From: Alphaproteobacteria bacterium UBA1254
Lineage (GTDB): Bacteria > Pseudomonadota > Alphaproteobacteria > RF32 > CAG-239
Direction of reading: 5' to 3'
Assembly: GCA_002308495.1 (NCBI GenBank)
Contig: DBVW01000002.1
Span: 1-29,299, forward strand
DNA length: 29,299 nt
The notes beneath the pieces were generated by a model that worked only from the letters and a program-made list of their open reading frames with translations, was not told the DNA's origin and made no database searches. Of this stretch, positions 8,344 to 15,909 are shown one piece after another. The position numbers and the translations under genes are program-made. The stretch's first letter is position 1. The number at the start of each line of letters is the position of its first letter.

Positions 8344-8832
8344 ATGAAGAAAAAACTAATTATTAAGTATGTCGGTTTGAAACTGGGAAAGTTTGAACCG
8401 ATTGTGGCTGAAGCGAAAAGCATTTTCTCTGAGACTGAATATGAAGACTTTGTTGCATCCATCAATGTCAACAAAGAAATGGACAGTTCTCTTAAGCACG
8501 AAATTGAAGCGGTATTGAGAAAACGTTTTCAGTTGGGAGCGCATAAATGTATTTTCTATATGCCCACAGTCGGTCAATGGATTGCCGATTTAATCGGTAA
8601 ATTGACGAAAGATGATATCTTGGAAGCTCTTTGTCAGGCCTCAGGTATGACCTTGAATGATTTTAAAGGAAAAACCTTCGGAAGTAATGTGCTTAATGTC
8701 CCTTTTTTGGAGGATTTGATTGAGCTTTTCGAGGGTGCGACGGGCAAAAAGCTTTTGAGATACGGACATCTGTATCATCTCGGCGATTCTTATACCTATG
8801 ACGAGTTGGCAGAATTTTTTGCAACAGCTTAG
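8344..8832 (+). CDS. Hypothetical protein, 162 aa
   Basis: Not recognised. The frame is open from 8242, but the first 34 residues there look like translated intergenic sequence; MKKKLIIKYVGLKLGKFEP from the ATG at 8344 is a more natural start. No Shine-Dalgarno sequence precedes it, and a promoter match ends just upstream. The product is soluble and mixed alpha/beta, with segments QLGAHKCIFYMPTVGQWIAD, LTKDDILEALCQASGMTLND and YGHLYHLGDSYTYDELAEFF. Two cysteines are present, without a metal-binding spacing. It ends at a strong terminator. Composition is close to that of its neighbours. Two other genes in the window (12148 and 13186) share the pattern of a good promoter and no ribosome-binding site. 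Confidence 0.65.
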   Translation: MKKKLIIKYVGLKLGKFEPIVAEAKSIFSETEYEDFVASINVNKEMDSSLKHEIEAVLRKRFQLGAHKCIFYMPTVGQWIADLIGKLTKDDILEALCQASGMTLNDFKGKTFGSNVLNVPFLEDLIELFEGATGKKLLRYGHLYHLGDSYTYDELAEFFATA

Positions 8833-8845
8833 CTTGTGTTTTTTT

Positions 8846-8876
8846 AAACTCCCGTAACTTCGTTTACGGGAGTTTT
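8846..8876. terminator. Bidirectional terminator
   Basis: AAACTCCCGTAA (8846-8857) pairs perfectly with TTACGGGAGTTT (8864-8875) around a six-base loop, followed by TATAT. It separates two convergent hypothetical genes. Confidence 0.85.
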
Positions 8877-9588
8877 ATATATTGATATAAGGCTTTGTTT
8901 TTTCTAATATTTTCGAGATTAATTCTTGAGGGTTCGGCTGCTCCTGATTTTGAGTGATATGCACTAATAATTCAATGTTTTCATCTATTCCGGCCAAAGA
9001 TAAAATCTTTAATAAACTGACGAATATTATGGCGTCTTTCAATGTTTGAGTTTCAATTTTTTTCAGAGGCTGACGGCCGTCCAATCTAAACAATAAAGTT
9101 TTGTTTGTAAAATTTTCCGTAATTGAAAAATTTAAATAATTTAATGTTTTCAGTTCTTTGTAAATTGTTGCTTCGTTTTCAGAAGATAAGCGCAAAGCAT
9201 ATTTGATACCGATACCGACGGCAATATAAGGTTTATGCTTTTCGAAGGCAAGTTTTGTATCATCTGTTTTGAAAACGACACATCCCAAAATGCTTTCGGC
9301 AAAAAAACACGATTGGATGAAAAGGGCTAAAGCCAATTTATTCGTATCAAAAAGAGAATTATCTTCAAAAACAATCAGATATGGTTCGTTTTGATATAAA
9401 TTGAAAATTTCTTCGGCAAAATTTGAATACGCCTCAAAAGGTTTGTCGTTAAGGGGTGGTATTCTTAAGACACGATATTCTTTTTGCTGAAAAATATTGT
9501 TTTTGTTTTTATCAAATGCTATTTCAATCATGCTTTTTATTATGTTTATAAAATCTTTTAAATCAAGTCCGGTTTTTATTGTGTTCAC
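8875..9588 (-). CDS. Hypothetical protein, about 237 aa
   Basis: Not recognised. A soluble alpha/beta protein with hydrophobic strands (YLIVFEDNSLFD, LALALFIQSCFFAESILGCVVF, YIAVGIGIKYAL, AIIFVSLLKILSLAGI) that might pack as a nucleotide-binding-like sheet, but I see no P-loop or catalytic signature. The longest frame starts with GTG at 9588 and has no clear ribosome-binding site; an internal ATG at 9534 (MIEIAFDKNKNN) is an alternative. It is divergent from rmuC across a short gap and ends at a bidirectional terminator. Lys, Asn and Ile are abundant, in keeping with AT-rich DNA. Confidence 0.6.
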   Translation of the reverse strand: MNTIKTGLDLKDFINIIKSMIEIAFDKNKNNIFQQKEYRVLRIPPLNDKPFEAYSNFAEEIFNLYQNEPYLIVFEDNSLFDTNKLALALFIQSCFFAESILGCVVFKTDDTKLAFEKHKPYIAVGIGIKYALRLSSENEATIYKELKTLNYLNFSITENFTNKTLLFRLDGRQPLKKIETQTLKDAIIFVSLLKILSLAGIDENIELLVHITQNQEQPNPQELISKILEKTKPYINI

Positions 9589-9601
9589 TTTTTTAAATGT
9601 G

Positions 9602-9629
9602 TTGAAAACAAAATCAGTGTGTGTAAAAT
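9602..9629 (+). promoter_or_regulatory. Promoter for rmuC-murG
   Basis: TTGAAA (9602-9607) and TAAAAT (9624-9629) are separated by 16 nt. The implied start near 9636 lies just ahead of a GGAG ribosome-binding site and the ATG at 9649. Confidence 0.5.
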
Positions 9630-9648
9630 ATGTGGCATGGAGAATGTA

Positions 9649-11001
9649 ATGTTAGATAATTTTTTATCAAATAAAGAAAATATTTTTATATTATTTTCAA
9701 TATGTTGCTTTGTGTTGTTAATCTTATTGATTATATTTTTAACACTTAATTTTAAAAAGAGAAAAGAAATTGTCCGCCTTAAAACAGCAGATGTGGAATT
9801 TAATGCGTGGCGCCGGTTAAAAGAGGATGAAACACAAGCTCAAAAAGAAATGATTTCGGAATTGATGAGTCAAAAAATTTCGTTGCTTCAAGAAAACGAG
9901 CGATTGAAATCGGACATGAGTTTTAAAGATAAATATATTGCTGAACAACTTGAATTTTTAGAAAAAAGTAAGCTTGAAATGAGTTTGAAATTTAAAGATA
10001 TTTCAAATGAAGTTATTAAAGCTCAAAATTCTTCTTTCGGCGAAAATCAAAAAAGTTTGCTTTCTTTGATACTTAAGCCGTTTCAAGATCAACTCTCTGA
10101 TTTTAAGAAAAAAATTGAAACAACCCATGAGGATAATCTCAAGTTTGATGAACAAATCAAAATGTTGTTTTCGCTTAATAAGAATTTAAGTGTTGAAGCG
10201 GAAAATTTGGCTAATGCTTTGAAGGGAAATAAAAAAATACAGGGTAATTGGGGAGAGTTTCAGTTAGAACGTGTGCTTGAAATTTCTGGTTTGGAAAAAG
10301 GAATTAATTATTTTACGCAAGAAACTTTTCGAAATGAAGATAACAAAATGTTGCGTCCGGATGTTATTGTCAAATTGCCGGATGACAGGCAGGTTATTAT
10401 TGACAGTAAGGTTTCCTTAAACGACTATGTGGCTTTCGTTAATGCAGAAGATGAAGTTGCCCGTGCAGAAGCATTGAAAAAGCATGTTGCTTGCATCAAA
10501 AAGCATATAGATGAGCTCTCTTCTAAAGAATATCAAAAGCTTTTGAAAGATCAAACACTTGATTATGTGATGATTTTTATTCCGATCGAAGGGGCTTATG
10601 TTGAAGCGGCGCAGTCGGATTTAACACTTTACGATTATGCTTTGAGCAAAAATATTGCCATAACAACACCTTCATCGTTGCTTCCTTTGTTGCGTACAAT
10701 CGAAACTTTGTGGAAATTGGATAAACGGAATAAAAGTGCGGCAGAATTGGCAGAAATCGGCGGTAAAATTTATGATAAGCTGGCCGGTTTTGTAGAAGAT
10801 ATGAAACAAATAGACAGGTCCTTAAAAGCAACGCATACGCATTATGAAAATGCGATGACGAAGCTTGCCGGCAAAGGCGGGGCGATTTCGTTTGCAACCC
10901 AGCTTAAAGACAAAGGCGCAAAAATAAGTAAAAACATATTATTAGAAGAAAAAGATGATAATTTAATTGAATTTAGTGAAAGGATATCCAACGATGAGTA
11001 A
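9649..11001 (+). CDS. rmuC: RmuC-family protein (DNA recombination, inversion limiting)
   Basis: RmuC proteins carry a divergent PD-(D/E)XK nuclease fold and limit rearrangements between short inverted repeats; the exact mechanism is unresolved. The frame is open from a GTG at 9619, but the ATG at 9649 has GGAG 6 nt upstream and follows the predicted promoter, so I use it (450 aa). The order is one N-terminal membrane helix (about residues 8-32, FILFSICCFVLLILLIIFL), a coiled coil of about 130 residues, then the RmuC core with IQGNWGEFQLERVLE, PDVIVKLPDDRQVIIDSKVSL (the D...DSK active-site-like element) and FIPIEGAYVEAAQ. The last 8 nt overlap murG, suggesting coupled translation. Confidence 0.93.
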   Translation: MLDNFLSNKENIFILFSICCFVLLILLIIFLTLNFKKRKEIVRLKTADVEFNAWRRLKEDETQAQKEMISELMSQKISLLQENERLKSDMSFKDKYIAEQLEFLEKSKLEMSLKFKDISNEVIKAQNSSFGENQKSLLSLILKPFQDQLSDFKKKIETTHEDNLKFDEQIKMLFSLNKNLSVEAENLANALKGNKKIQGNWGEFQLERVLEISGLEKGINYFTQETFRNEDNKMLRPDVIVKLPDDRQVIIDSKVSLNDYVAFVNAEDEVARAEALKKHVACIKKHIDELSSKEYQKLLKDQTLDYVMIFIPIEGAYVEAAQSDLTLYDYALSKNIAITTPSSLLPLLRTIETLWKLDKRNKSAAELAEIGGKIYDKLAGFVEDMKQIDRSLKATHTHYENAMTKLAGKGGAISFATQLKDKGAKISKNILLEEKDDNLIEFSERISNDE

Positions 11002-12073
11002 AGTTCTTTTTACGGGCGGCGGTAGTGCAGGGCATGTGACACTTAATTTGGCTCTTATTCCGATTTTTTTGGAAAAAGGTTGGCGGGTTTCTTATGTGGG
11101 ATCATATACAGGTATTGAGAAAGACTTGCTCGAAAAATTTCATGAAGTTAAATATTATCCCATTCAGACAGGTAAGCTCAGACGGTATTTTTCATGGCAG
11201 AATTTTATGGATGCCCTTAAAATTCCTGTCGGTATTTTGCAAGCCATTTGGATTGTTTTTAAAGAAAAGCCCGATGTGATTTTTTCAAAGGGCGGCTTTG
11301 TCTCTTTCCCCGTTGTCGTTGCCGGATTTGTTTGTCGTGTTCCTGTTGTGATGCACGAGTCGGATGTGACGCCGGGCCTTGCCAATAAGATGTCTCTGCC
11401 GTTTGTCAGCAGGTTTTTTACAACGTTTGACGATACGGTTAAATATGTTCGAAATAAGGCTAAGGTTGATTGTGTCGGACCTGTTATGTCGAACAGGTTT
11501 GAAAATGCCAGTAAGGAAAGAGGCTATAAGTTTTGTCGCTTCAGTGAAGATAAGCCGGTTTTACTTTTTATGGGCGGAAGTTTAGGCGCTAAAAGTTTGA
11601 ATGAGACGGTTCGTCGCCATATACCGACATTGCTCAAAAAGTACCAAATTATACATTTGTGCGGCAGGGGGCAGGAAGATGATTCTTATGTGGCGCCGGA
11701 ATATCGTCAATTTGAATATGTCGATTCGGAATTAAAAGATTTGATGGCGATTTCCGATGTTGTGATTTCACGTGCCGGATCAAATGCTATTTTTGAGCTT
11801 TTAAGTCTTTCTAAACCGATGATATTGGTGCCGCTTCCGACAGCTTCAAGCAGAGGAGAGCAGATGCTCAATGCGAAATCTTTTCAGGCAAAAGGGTTTT
11901 GTGAAATTATTCCGGATGAAAAACTTTCGGATGCGAGGTTGTTCTTAGATACGATAGAAAGTGTGTATTTACATAAAGACGAATATGCAAGCAGGATGAA
12001 AGAAGCCGGATTTAATGCAATTAATAATTTTGATTTGGCTCAAAAAATTATTGATTGTGCGCATCAAAAATAA
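10994..12073 (+). CDS. murG: UDP-GlcNAc:lipid I GlcNAc transferase (MurG), clostridial-like sequence
   Basis: GT28 glycosyltransferase that adds GlcNAc to lipid I to form lipid II on the inner face of the cytoplasmic membrane. The ATG at 10994, inside the rmuC end, gives 359 aa with AAGGA about 9 nt upstream; the frame is open from 10967. Motifs: the glycine loop FTGGGSAGHVTLNLALIP at the N-terminus, GIEKDLLEK, GKLRRYFSWQNF, VIFSKGGFVSFPVV, HESDVTPGLANK, a second domain with LLFMGGSLGAKSLNE, and the UDP-GlcNAc-binding ISRAGSNAIFELLSLSKPMILVPLP. The wording GSAGHVTLN / GKLRRYF / HESDVTPGLANK recalls, from memory, MurG of Clostridia rather than the alphaproteobacterial form. It lies outside a dcw cluster. 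It could be the only MurG or a second copy. Confidence 0.88.
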   Translation: MSKVLFTGGGSAGHVTLNLALIPIFLEKGWRVSYVGSYTGIEKDLLEKFHEVKYYPIQTGKLRRYFSWQNFMDALKIPVGILQAIWIVFKEKPDVIFSKGGFVSFPVVVAGFVCRVPVVMHESDVTPGLANKMSLPFVSRFFTTFDDTVKYVRNKAKVDCVGPVMSNRFENASKERGYKFCRFSEDKPVLLFMGGSLGAKSLNETVRRHIPTLLKKYQIIHLCGRGQEDDSYVAPEYRQFEYVDSELKDLMAISDVVISRAGSNAIFELLSLSKPMILVPLPTASSRGEQMLNAKSFQAKGFCEIIPDEKLSDARLFLDTIESVYLHKDEYASRMKEAGFNAINNFDLAQKIIDCAHQK

Positions 12074-12074
12074 A

Positions 12075-12103
12075 TTGACAATTTTGACATCATTTTTTAT
12101 ATT
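12075..12103 (+). promoter_or_regulatory. Near-consensus promoter for the 127-aa orphan gene
   Basis: TTGACA (12075-12080) and TATATT (12098-12103) are exactly 17 nt apart. A second TTGACA lies at 12084-12089. The element begins two bases after the murG stop codon. Confidence 0.6.
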
Positions 12104-12147
12104 GGCACCAGTTGAATATATTTGTGTCACTTAATATCATTTTGCTT

Positions 12148-12531
12148 ATGAAAAATTTTGTGAATTTTGAAAGGGCTTATTCCGCTCTTATTGATGCCAA
12201 GAATGCAATCAACGGTGTTTCAAGCAGACATCTGAGCGAATATGGCGGCAATGAGGTGCGGGCAAGACACCGGACGTGCGTCAACGGGATTGATGTCGCC
12301 CTTACGGAGTTGCGTCGTTGGTTTAAGGAGCATTTTCCGAAGACCAGAGTTGACGCTTTCCATTCCGATCAGTTTACTTTTGAGGGGTTCTTTGATATGC
12401 TCAAACGCTATCCGGAACTTGCCAAAGAAAACGAGTCGGCTCTTCGATCGCTGTTGTCGAATATGAGAGGCGGCAACCCCGTGAGTATGAGGATTGACAA
12501 GATTCCTGACATTTCGGAGTTTATCAAGTAG
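12148..12531 (+). CDS. Hypothetical protein, 127 aa, GC-rich orphan
   Basis: Not recognised. The frame can be extended to a TTG at 12112, but the ATG at 12148 (MKNFVNFERAYSALIDAKNA) is the likely start; no Shine-Dalgarno sequence is visible. The product is soluble and mostly helical, with SSRHLSEYGGNEVRARHR, ALTELRRWFKEHFPKTRV and a C-terminal ALRSLLSNMRGGNPVSMRI. The line 12241-12300 is 37/60 G+C, against 23/60 for a murG line at 11881-11940, so its composition differs sharply from its neighbours. It has its own strong promoter and a strong terminator. A convergent gene of similar composition follows. Together they look like an acquired pair. Confidence 0.6.
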   Translation: MKNFVNFERAYSALIDAKNAINGVSSRHLSEYGGNEVRARHRTCVNGIDVALTELRRWFKEHFPKTRVDAFHSDQFTFEGFFDMLKRYPELAKENESALRSLLSNMRGGNPVSMRIDKIPDISEFIK

Positions 12532-12545
12532 CCTCAAGAATGAGC

Positions 12546-12579
12546 AAAACCCGCACTTCAAAAGGTGCGGGTTTTGTTT
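12546..12579. terminator. Bidirectional terminator between the orphan pair
   Basis: AAAACCCGCAC (12546-12556) pairs perfectly with GTGCGGGTTTT (12565-12575), followed by GTTTTG. The symmetrical A and T flanks let it work for both convergent genes. Confidence 0.88.
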
Positions 12580-12592
12580 TGACTGTTGTGTC

Positions 12593-13186
12593 TTACTGAT
12601 AGATGAGCTCCTTAATCAGCGTTTCGAGTGCCCAGGCCGGCGAGGCCAGCGGGAAAACTTCTTCCTGTCTGCGTCGGTAGAGTTCCAGATAGCACATCTC
12701 GAGGATGCTTACCTGACGACCGTGTTCGTCGAGAGCCTTTTTCGGCATGTAGGCGTAGGTGTCGAAATTTTCGAGAACGAAACGGACGACATTGTCATCC
12801 TTCATAGCGAAGGGCGCCAGCTCGCGCTTGCCGGTGATCTCGAGGAGCCTTGCCTTGTTCGGCATCTTCACATTGAAGCGGAAGATTGCCTCAGTGTAGG
12901 GCCACAGATTCTGCCAGTTGTAGAGCTGGTTCATCTTGTCGTAGAAGCCGCGGTGGTCGCCGATGAAATGGCCGAAACCTTCGACCGATTCTTTGTTCTT
13001 TTCGCAGAATGCGAGGAAGTTTTTGGCAACCTTCAGCTGTTCGACCGAATTCACGCCTTCCGCCTCCATGTCTTTGACAAGAGCGCCATAAGCATCGCGG
13101 AGGTACTCGTTAATGGCTTTGGCCATCTGGGTAGGGTTGAGAATGTTCGTTTTCTCTTCCCTCATTCTTTTGTAGTTCTTAAACAT
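12593..13186 (-). CDS. Hypothetical protein, 197 aa, GC-rich orphan
   Basis: Not recognised. The frame is open to 13219, but the first 11 codons are AT-rich and read like leader sequence; MFKNYKRMREEKTNILNPTQ from 13186 is my preferred start (M at 13165 is possible). The product is helical and soluble, with AKAINEYLRDAYGALVKDME, LKVAKNFLAFCEKNKESVEG, YNWQNLWPYTEAIFRFN and YLELYRRRQEEVFPLASPAW. No catalytic motif is seen. One coding line (12661-12720) is 32/60 G+C, well above the neighbours. A long open frame on the opposite strand (12494-13255) crosses the terminator and has the composition of an antisense translation, so I reject it. A near-consensus promoter precedes this gene. Confidence 0.65.
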   Translation of the reverse strand: MFKNYKRMREEKTNILNPTQMAKAINEYLRDAYGALVKDMEAEGVNSVEQLKVAKNFLAFCEKNKESVEGFGHFIGDHRGFYDKMNQLYNWQNLWPYTEAIFRFNVKMPNKARLLEITGKRELAPFAMKDDNVVRFVLENFDTYAYMPKKALDEHGRQVSILEMCYLELYRRRQEEVFPLASPAWALETLIKELIYQ

Positions 13187-13234
13187 AATGATATAGGGAA
13201 TAATGGGTTTTATAATCATAAATTAACTGGCTTA

Positions 13235-13263
13235 CTTATATATTATTTTGTTTAATTTGTCAA
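13235..13263 (-). promoter_or_regulatory. Near-consensus promoter for the 197-aa orphan gene
   Basis: On the minus strand TTGACA (13263-13258) and TATAAG (13240-13235) are 17 nt apart. Transcription would start near 13228, about 40 nt before the ATG at 13186. Confidence 0.6.
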
Positions 13264-13287
13264 GTTTTTTTTCCATTCGTATAAATT

Positions 13288-13316
13288 TTAGATAAATCTT
13301 GTCTTTTTGCTATAAA
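13288..13316 (+). promoter_or_regulatory. Possible hemW promoter
   Basis: TTAGAT (13288-13293) and TATAAA (13311-13316) are 17 nt apart, 20 nt before the hemW ATG. The -35 match is weak. Confidence 0.35.
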
Positions 13317-13335
13317 ATATGCTAAGCGATTGTTT

Positions 13336-14421
13336 ATGAAACCATTGTCTGTATATTTTCATTGGCCATATTGCAAAAGCAAGTGTCCTTACTGTGATTT
13401 TTTTAAGCTTGTTCAAAAAAATGTCGATCAGGCATCTGTTGTCGACGGCTATATAAAAGAGCTTGATTATTATCACCAAATTTTGCCGGATTATTGTGTT
13501 CAATCCGTTTTCTTCGGCGGAGGAACACCGTCTCTTTTGAATCCTTTGTATGTTGAGCGTTTGATTAACCATGTGTTAAGCCTTTGGTGCGTGGATAAAA
13601 ATTGTGAAATTACTTTGGAGGCTAATCCGAATTCTAACCGTCATCAGATGTTTTCGGATTTAAAACATGCGGGAGTCAATCGTCTTTCTTTGGGTGTTCA
13701 GGCTTTGAATGACCAAGATTTAAAGTTTTTGGGGCGCACGCATACGCTTGTTGATGCTCGTCAAAGTATTGAAGAGGTTTTAACGGTCTTTGATAATCAT
13801 TCAATGGATTTGATTTATGCCCGTCCGAATCAGAATTTAGACGTTTGGCTGCAGGAATTAAACGAAGCCGCTCATTTTGGTTTTAAGCATTTGTCGCTTT
13901 ATCAATTAACGATAGAAGAAGGAACGGTTTTTGAGAAAAAAGGGATTCAAGCCTTAGAAGAAGGAAAAGCAGCCGAAATGTATTCAAAAACCGTCGAATT
14001 TTTGAGACACAACGGATATCCGCGTTATGAGGTATCTAATTTTGCGCCGGCATCTTTTGAGTCTGTTCATAACAAATGCTATTGGCAAGGTGATGAATAT
14101 ATCGGTATCGGGCAAAGTGCCCACGGCAGGTTTAAAGTCCGGGGCAAGCATTATGCGTCAGTTCATCCGCATCAATTTGAAATTTTAAGTCATGATGAAC
14201 GAGCGGAAGAGCTTGTGATTATGGGATTAAGGCTTCAAAAAGGTATTGAAAAACAACATTTTAAGGATATATGCGGTGTTGATTTTGATGCGTTTGTAAA
14301 TCAAGATAAGCTTTACGATATGGTCTCAAAAGGGTTGCTTGTTGATGAAAAAGGTTGTGTCAGAGCTACGGATAAAGGTTTTCTCATTCTTGATAAAATC
14401 ATTGAAAATTTGTGTGTGTAA
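13336..14421 (+). CDS. hemW: Heme chaperone HemW (radical SAM)
   Basis: Radical SAM protein related to oxygen-independent coproporphyrinogen oxidase, thought to deliver heme to target proteins rather than to act as the oxidase. The ATG at 13336 gives 361 aa, near the family length; a TTG two codons earlier is less likely. The 4Fe-4S motif is C13-KSK-C17-PY-C20 in HWPYCKSKCPYCDF. It is followed by the glycine-rich SAM segment SVFFGGGTPSLL, the EITLEANPN strand, RLSLGVQALND and the C-terminal HemN-like domain (YEVSNFAP, CYWQGDEYIGIGQSAHGRF). Like HemW, and unlike HemN, it lacks a long N-terminal extension before the cysteine motif. The next gene lies 80 nt downstream. Confidence 0.93.
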   Translation: MKPLSVYFHWPYCKSKCPYCDFFKLVQKNVDQASVVDGYIKELDYYHQILPDYCVQSVFFGGGTPSLLNPLYVERLINHVLSLWCVDKNCEITLEANPNSNRHQMFSDLKHAGVNRLSLGVQALNDQDLKFLGRTHTLVDARQSIEEVLTVFDNHSMDLIYARPNQNLDVWLQELNEAAHFGFKHLSLYQLTIEEGTVFEKKGIQALEEGKAAEMYSKTVEFLRHNGYPRYEVSNFAPASFESVHNKCYWQGDEYIGIGQSAHGRFKVRGKHYASVHPHQFEILSHDERAEELVIMGLRLQKGIEKQHFKDICGVDFDAFVNQDKLYDMVSKGLLVDEKGCVRATDKGFLILDKIIENLCV

Positions 14422-14501
14422 AAAGTCTTTATAACCTAAACAACTGCTTGCCAGATAAAAAAAAATGTTTTAGATTGTTTGCAGTTTTTAAGAGGTTTTT
14501 C

Positions 14502-15785
14502 ATGCGTCGTTGTATCAAAAACATATTGTCTTTTATGTTGGTCGTGTTTGCGTTTCCAAGCATTGTTTTTGCTGCATCCGATCCTCAAAAGCCGCCTAAA
14601 GAATGGCTGACCTTTCTCGAAAATTTAAAACAGGAGATGATTTCAAAAGGAATTTCGGAAAAGACGATCAAACAAGCCTACGGCAAAGAAACATATTATC
14701 ATCCGAAGCCCGAAGTTATCATGCAGGATAAAAAACAGGTCGAGTTTGTTTTAACGTCGAGGGACTATTTAAATCGTTTGGTCAGCGAAAGCAGAGTTGC
14801 GCACGCAAGAGAACACTACAAAAATTTGAAAAAGAAATATGCCTCGATTGAAAAGGAATTCGGCGTTCCTGTTTCGTTTTTAACGTCATTTTGGGCGGTG
14901 GAGACAAATTTCGGGCAAAATAAGGGTAAATATCATTTAATTGACGGATTGACCAATCTGAGCTATAAAAATCGCCGCGCCAAATTTTTTAAAAATGAGC
15001 TTTATCATGTCCTTCAGATTATGGATAAATTCGATTTATCGAATGATAAAATGCTCGGCTCCTGGGCCGGTGCAATGGGACATTTTCAATTCATGCCTTC
15101 GACATATAATGCTTATGCCATAGACTATGATGAGGATGGCGTTATTGATATTTGGGATAGTTTCGATGATGCGATTGGTTCGGCGGCTAATTATTTAAGA
15201 GACTTAGGTTGGAAGATTGATGAGCCCTGGGGTGAGAAAGTCATTTTACCTTGGAATTTCGATTATACGCTGACGGGCTATAAAACGCGCCAAACGGTTG
15301 AAGAGTGGTCAAAACTCGGTGTGTTAAATAAAGCGGGGAAAAAATTATCAATTAATCCGGAGTTAAAAGCTTCAATTATCATTCCGGACGGGCGTAAAGG
15401 TCAACCGTATTTGGTTTTAGGTAATTTCAGGCGAATCATGATTTGGAACAGATCCGAAAATTATGCGCTTGCGGTTAGTTTGCTTGCAGATTATATTTCA
15501 AATTCGCAAAAATATACTCCGATTTCGGCTAAAGGGCAATATGCTTTAACGAATGAAGATGTATTAAAGGTTCAAAAATTTATGAATAAGACTTTGCATA
15601 CTCACCTTAAAGAAGACGGTAAACTCGGACCAAAAACGAAAGAGGCCGTTAAAAAACTTCAGGCAAAAGCAAAAATGCACGAAGACGGATATCCCGATTA
15701 TCATTTGTTAAAAAAGATTGATAATTATAATGCTAAACTGGGGTTTAATGTGCCGGTTCAGCCGAAGAAGCCGAAAAAACACTAA
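14502..15785 (+). CDS. Secreted lytic murein transglycosylase (MltB-type, SLT_2) with peptidoglycan-binding domain
   Basis: Cleaves the MurNAc-GlcNAc bond of peptidoglycan to form anhydro ends in the periplasm. The frame is open from 14412; I start at the ATG at 14502 because it follows AGAGG and gives a signal peptide (MRRCIKNILSFMLVVFAF...FAAS), for 427 aa. The catalytic domain spans about residues 35-335: FWAVETNFGQNKG holds the presumed catalytic Glu, and SWAGAMGHFQFMPSTYNAYA and DIWDSFDDAIGSAANYL are the MltB-type signature. The C-terminus (about 350-415; TNEDVLKVQKFMN, DGKLGPKTKEAVKKLQ) is a PG_binding_1 domain. No lipobox cysteine is seen, so it is probably soluble. A terminator follows. 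Confidence 0.92.
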   Translation: MRRCIKNILSFMLVVFAFPSIVFAASDPQKPPKEWLTFLENLKQEMISKGISEKTIKQAYGKETYYHPKPEVIMQDKKQVEFVLTSRDYLNRLVSESRVAHAREHYKNLKKKYASIEKEFGVPVSFLTSFWAVETNFGQNKGKYHLIDGLTNLSYKNRRAKFFKNELYHVLQIMDKFDLSNDKMLGSWAGAMGHFQFMPSTYNAYAIDYDEDGVIDIWDSFDDAIGSAANYLRDLGWKIDEPWGEKVILPWNFDYTLTGYKTRQTVEEWSKLGVLNKAGKKLSINPELKASIIIPDGRKGQPYLVLGNFRRIMIWNRSENYALAVSLLADYISNSQKYTPISAKGQYALTNEDVLKVQKFMNKTLHTHLKEDGKLGPKTKEAVKKLQAKAKMHEDGYPDYHLLKKIDNYNAKLGFNVPVQPKKPKKH

Positions 15786-15801
15786 AATTAATGCCCTCAA
15801 A

Positions 15802-15826
15802 GGACGGAAATTTTCCGTTCTTTTTA
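15802..15826 (+). terminator. Terminator after the lytic transglycosylase gene
   Basis: GGACGGAA (15802-15809) pairs with TTCCGTTC (15813-15820) around a three-base loop, followed by TTTTT. It separates this gene from the rlpA chain. Confidence 0.75.
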
Positions 15827-15848
15827 TTGTATAATCTCTAAATCTTGC

Positions 15849-15877
15849 TTGATGAGTTTAAAAAAAAAGGCTAATTT
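15849..15877 (+). promoter_or_regulatory. Possible promoter for the rlpA-lolD chain
   Basis: TTGATG (15849-15854) and TAATTT (15872-15877) are 17 nt apart. This is the only sizeable gap (124 nt) before a chain of about ten closely spaced genes, so a promoter is expected here. Confidence 0.4.
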
Positions 15878-15909
15878 ATGCTTAATATAACAAAAACAGA
15901 AAGACTGAT

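Noticed and set aside
12494..13255. Long open frame of 253 codons on the plus strand opposite the 197-aa orphan gene
   Set aside because: It runs through the 12546-12579 terminator, starts inside the 127-aa gene, and has the His/Val/Leu-rich composition typical of antisense translation. The minus-strand gene has a promoter and a natural composition.
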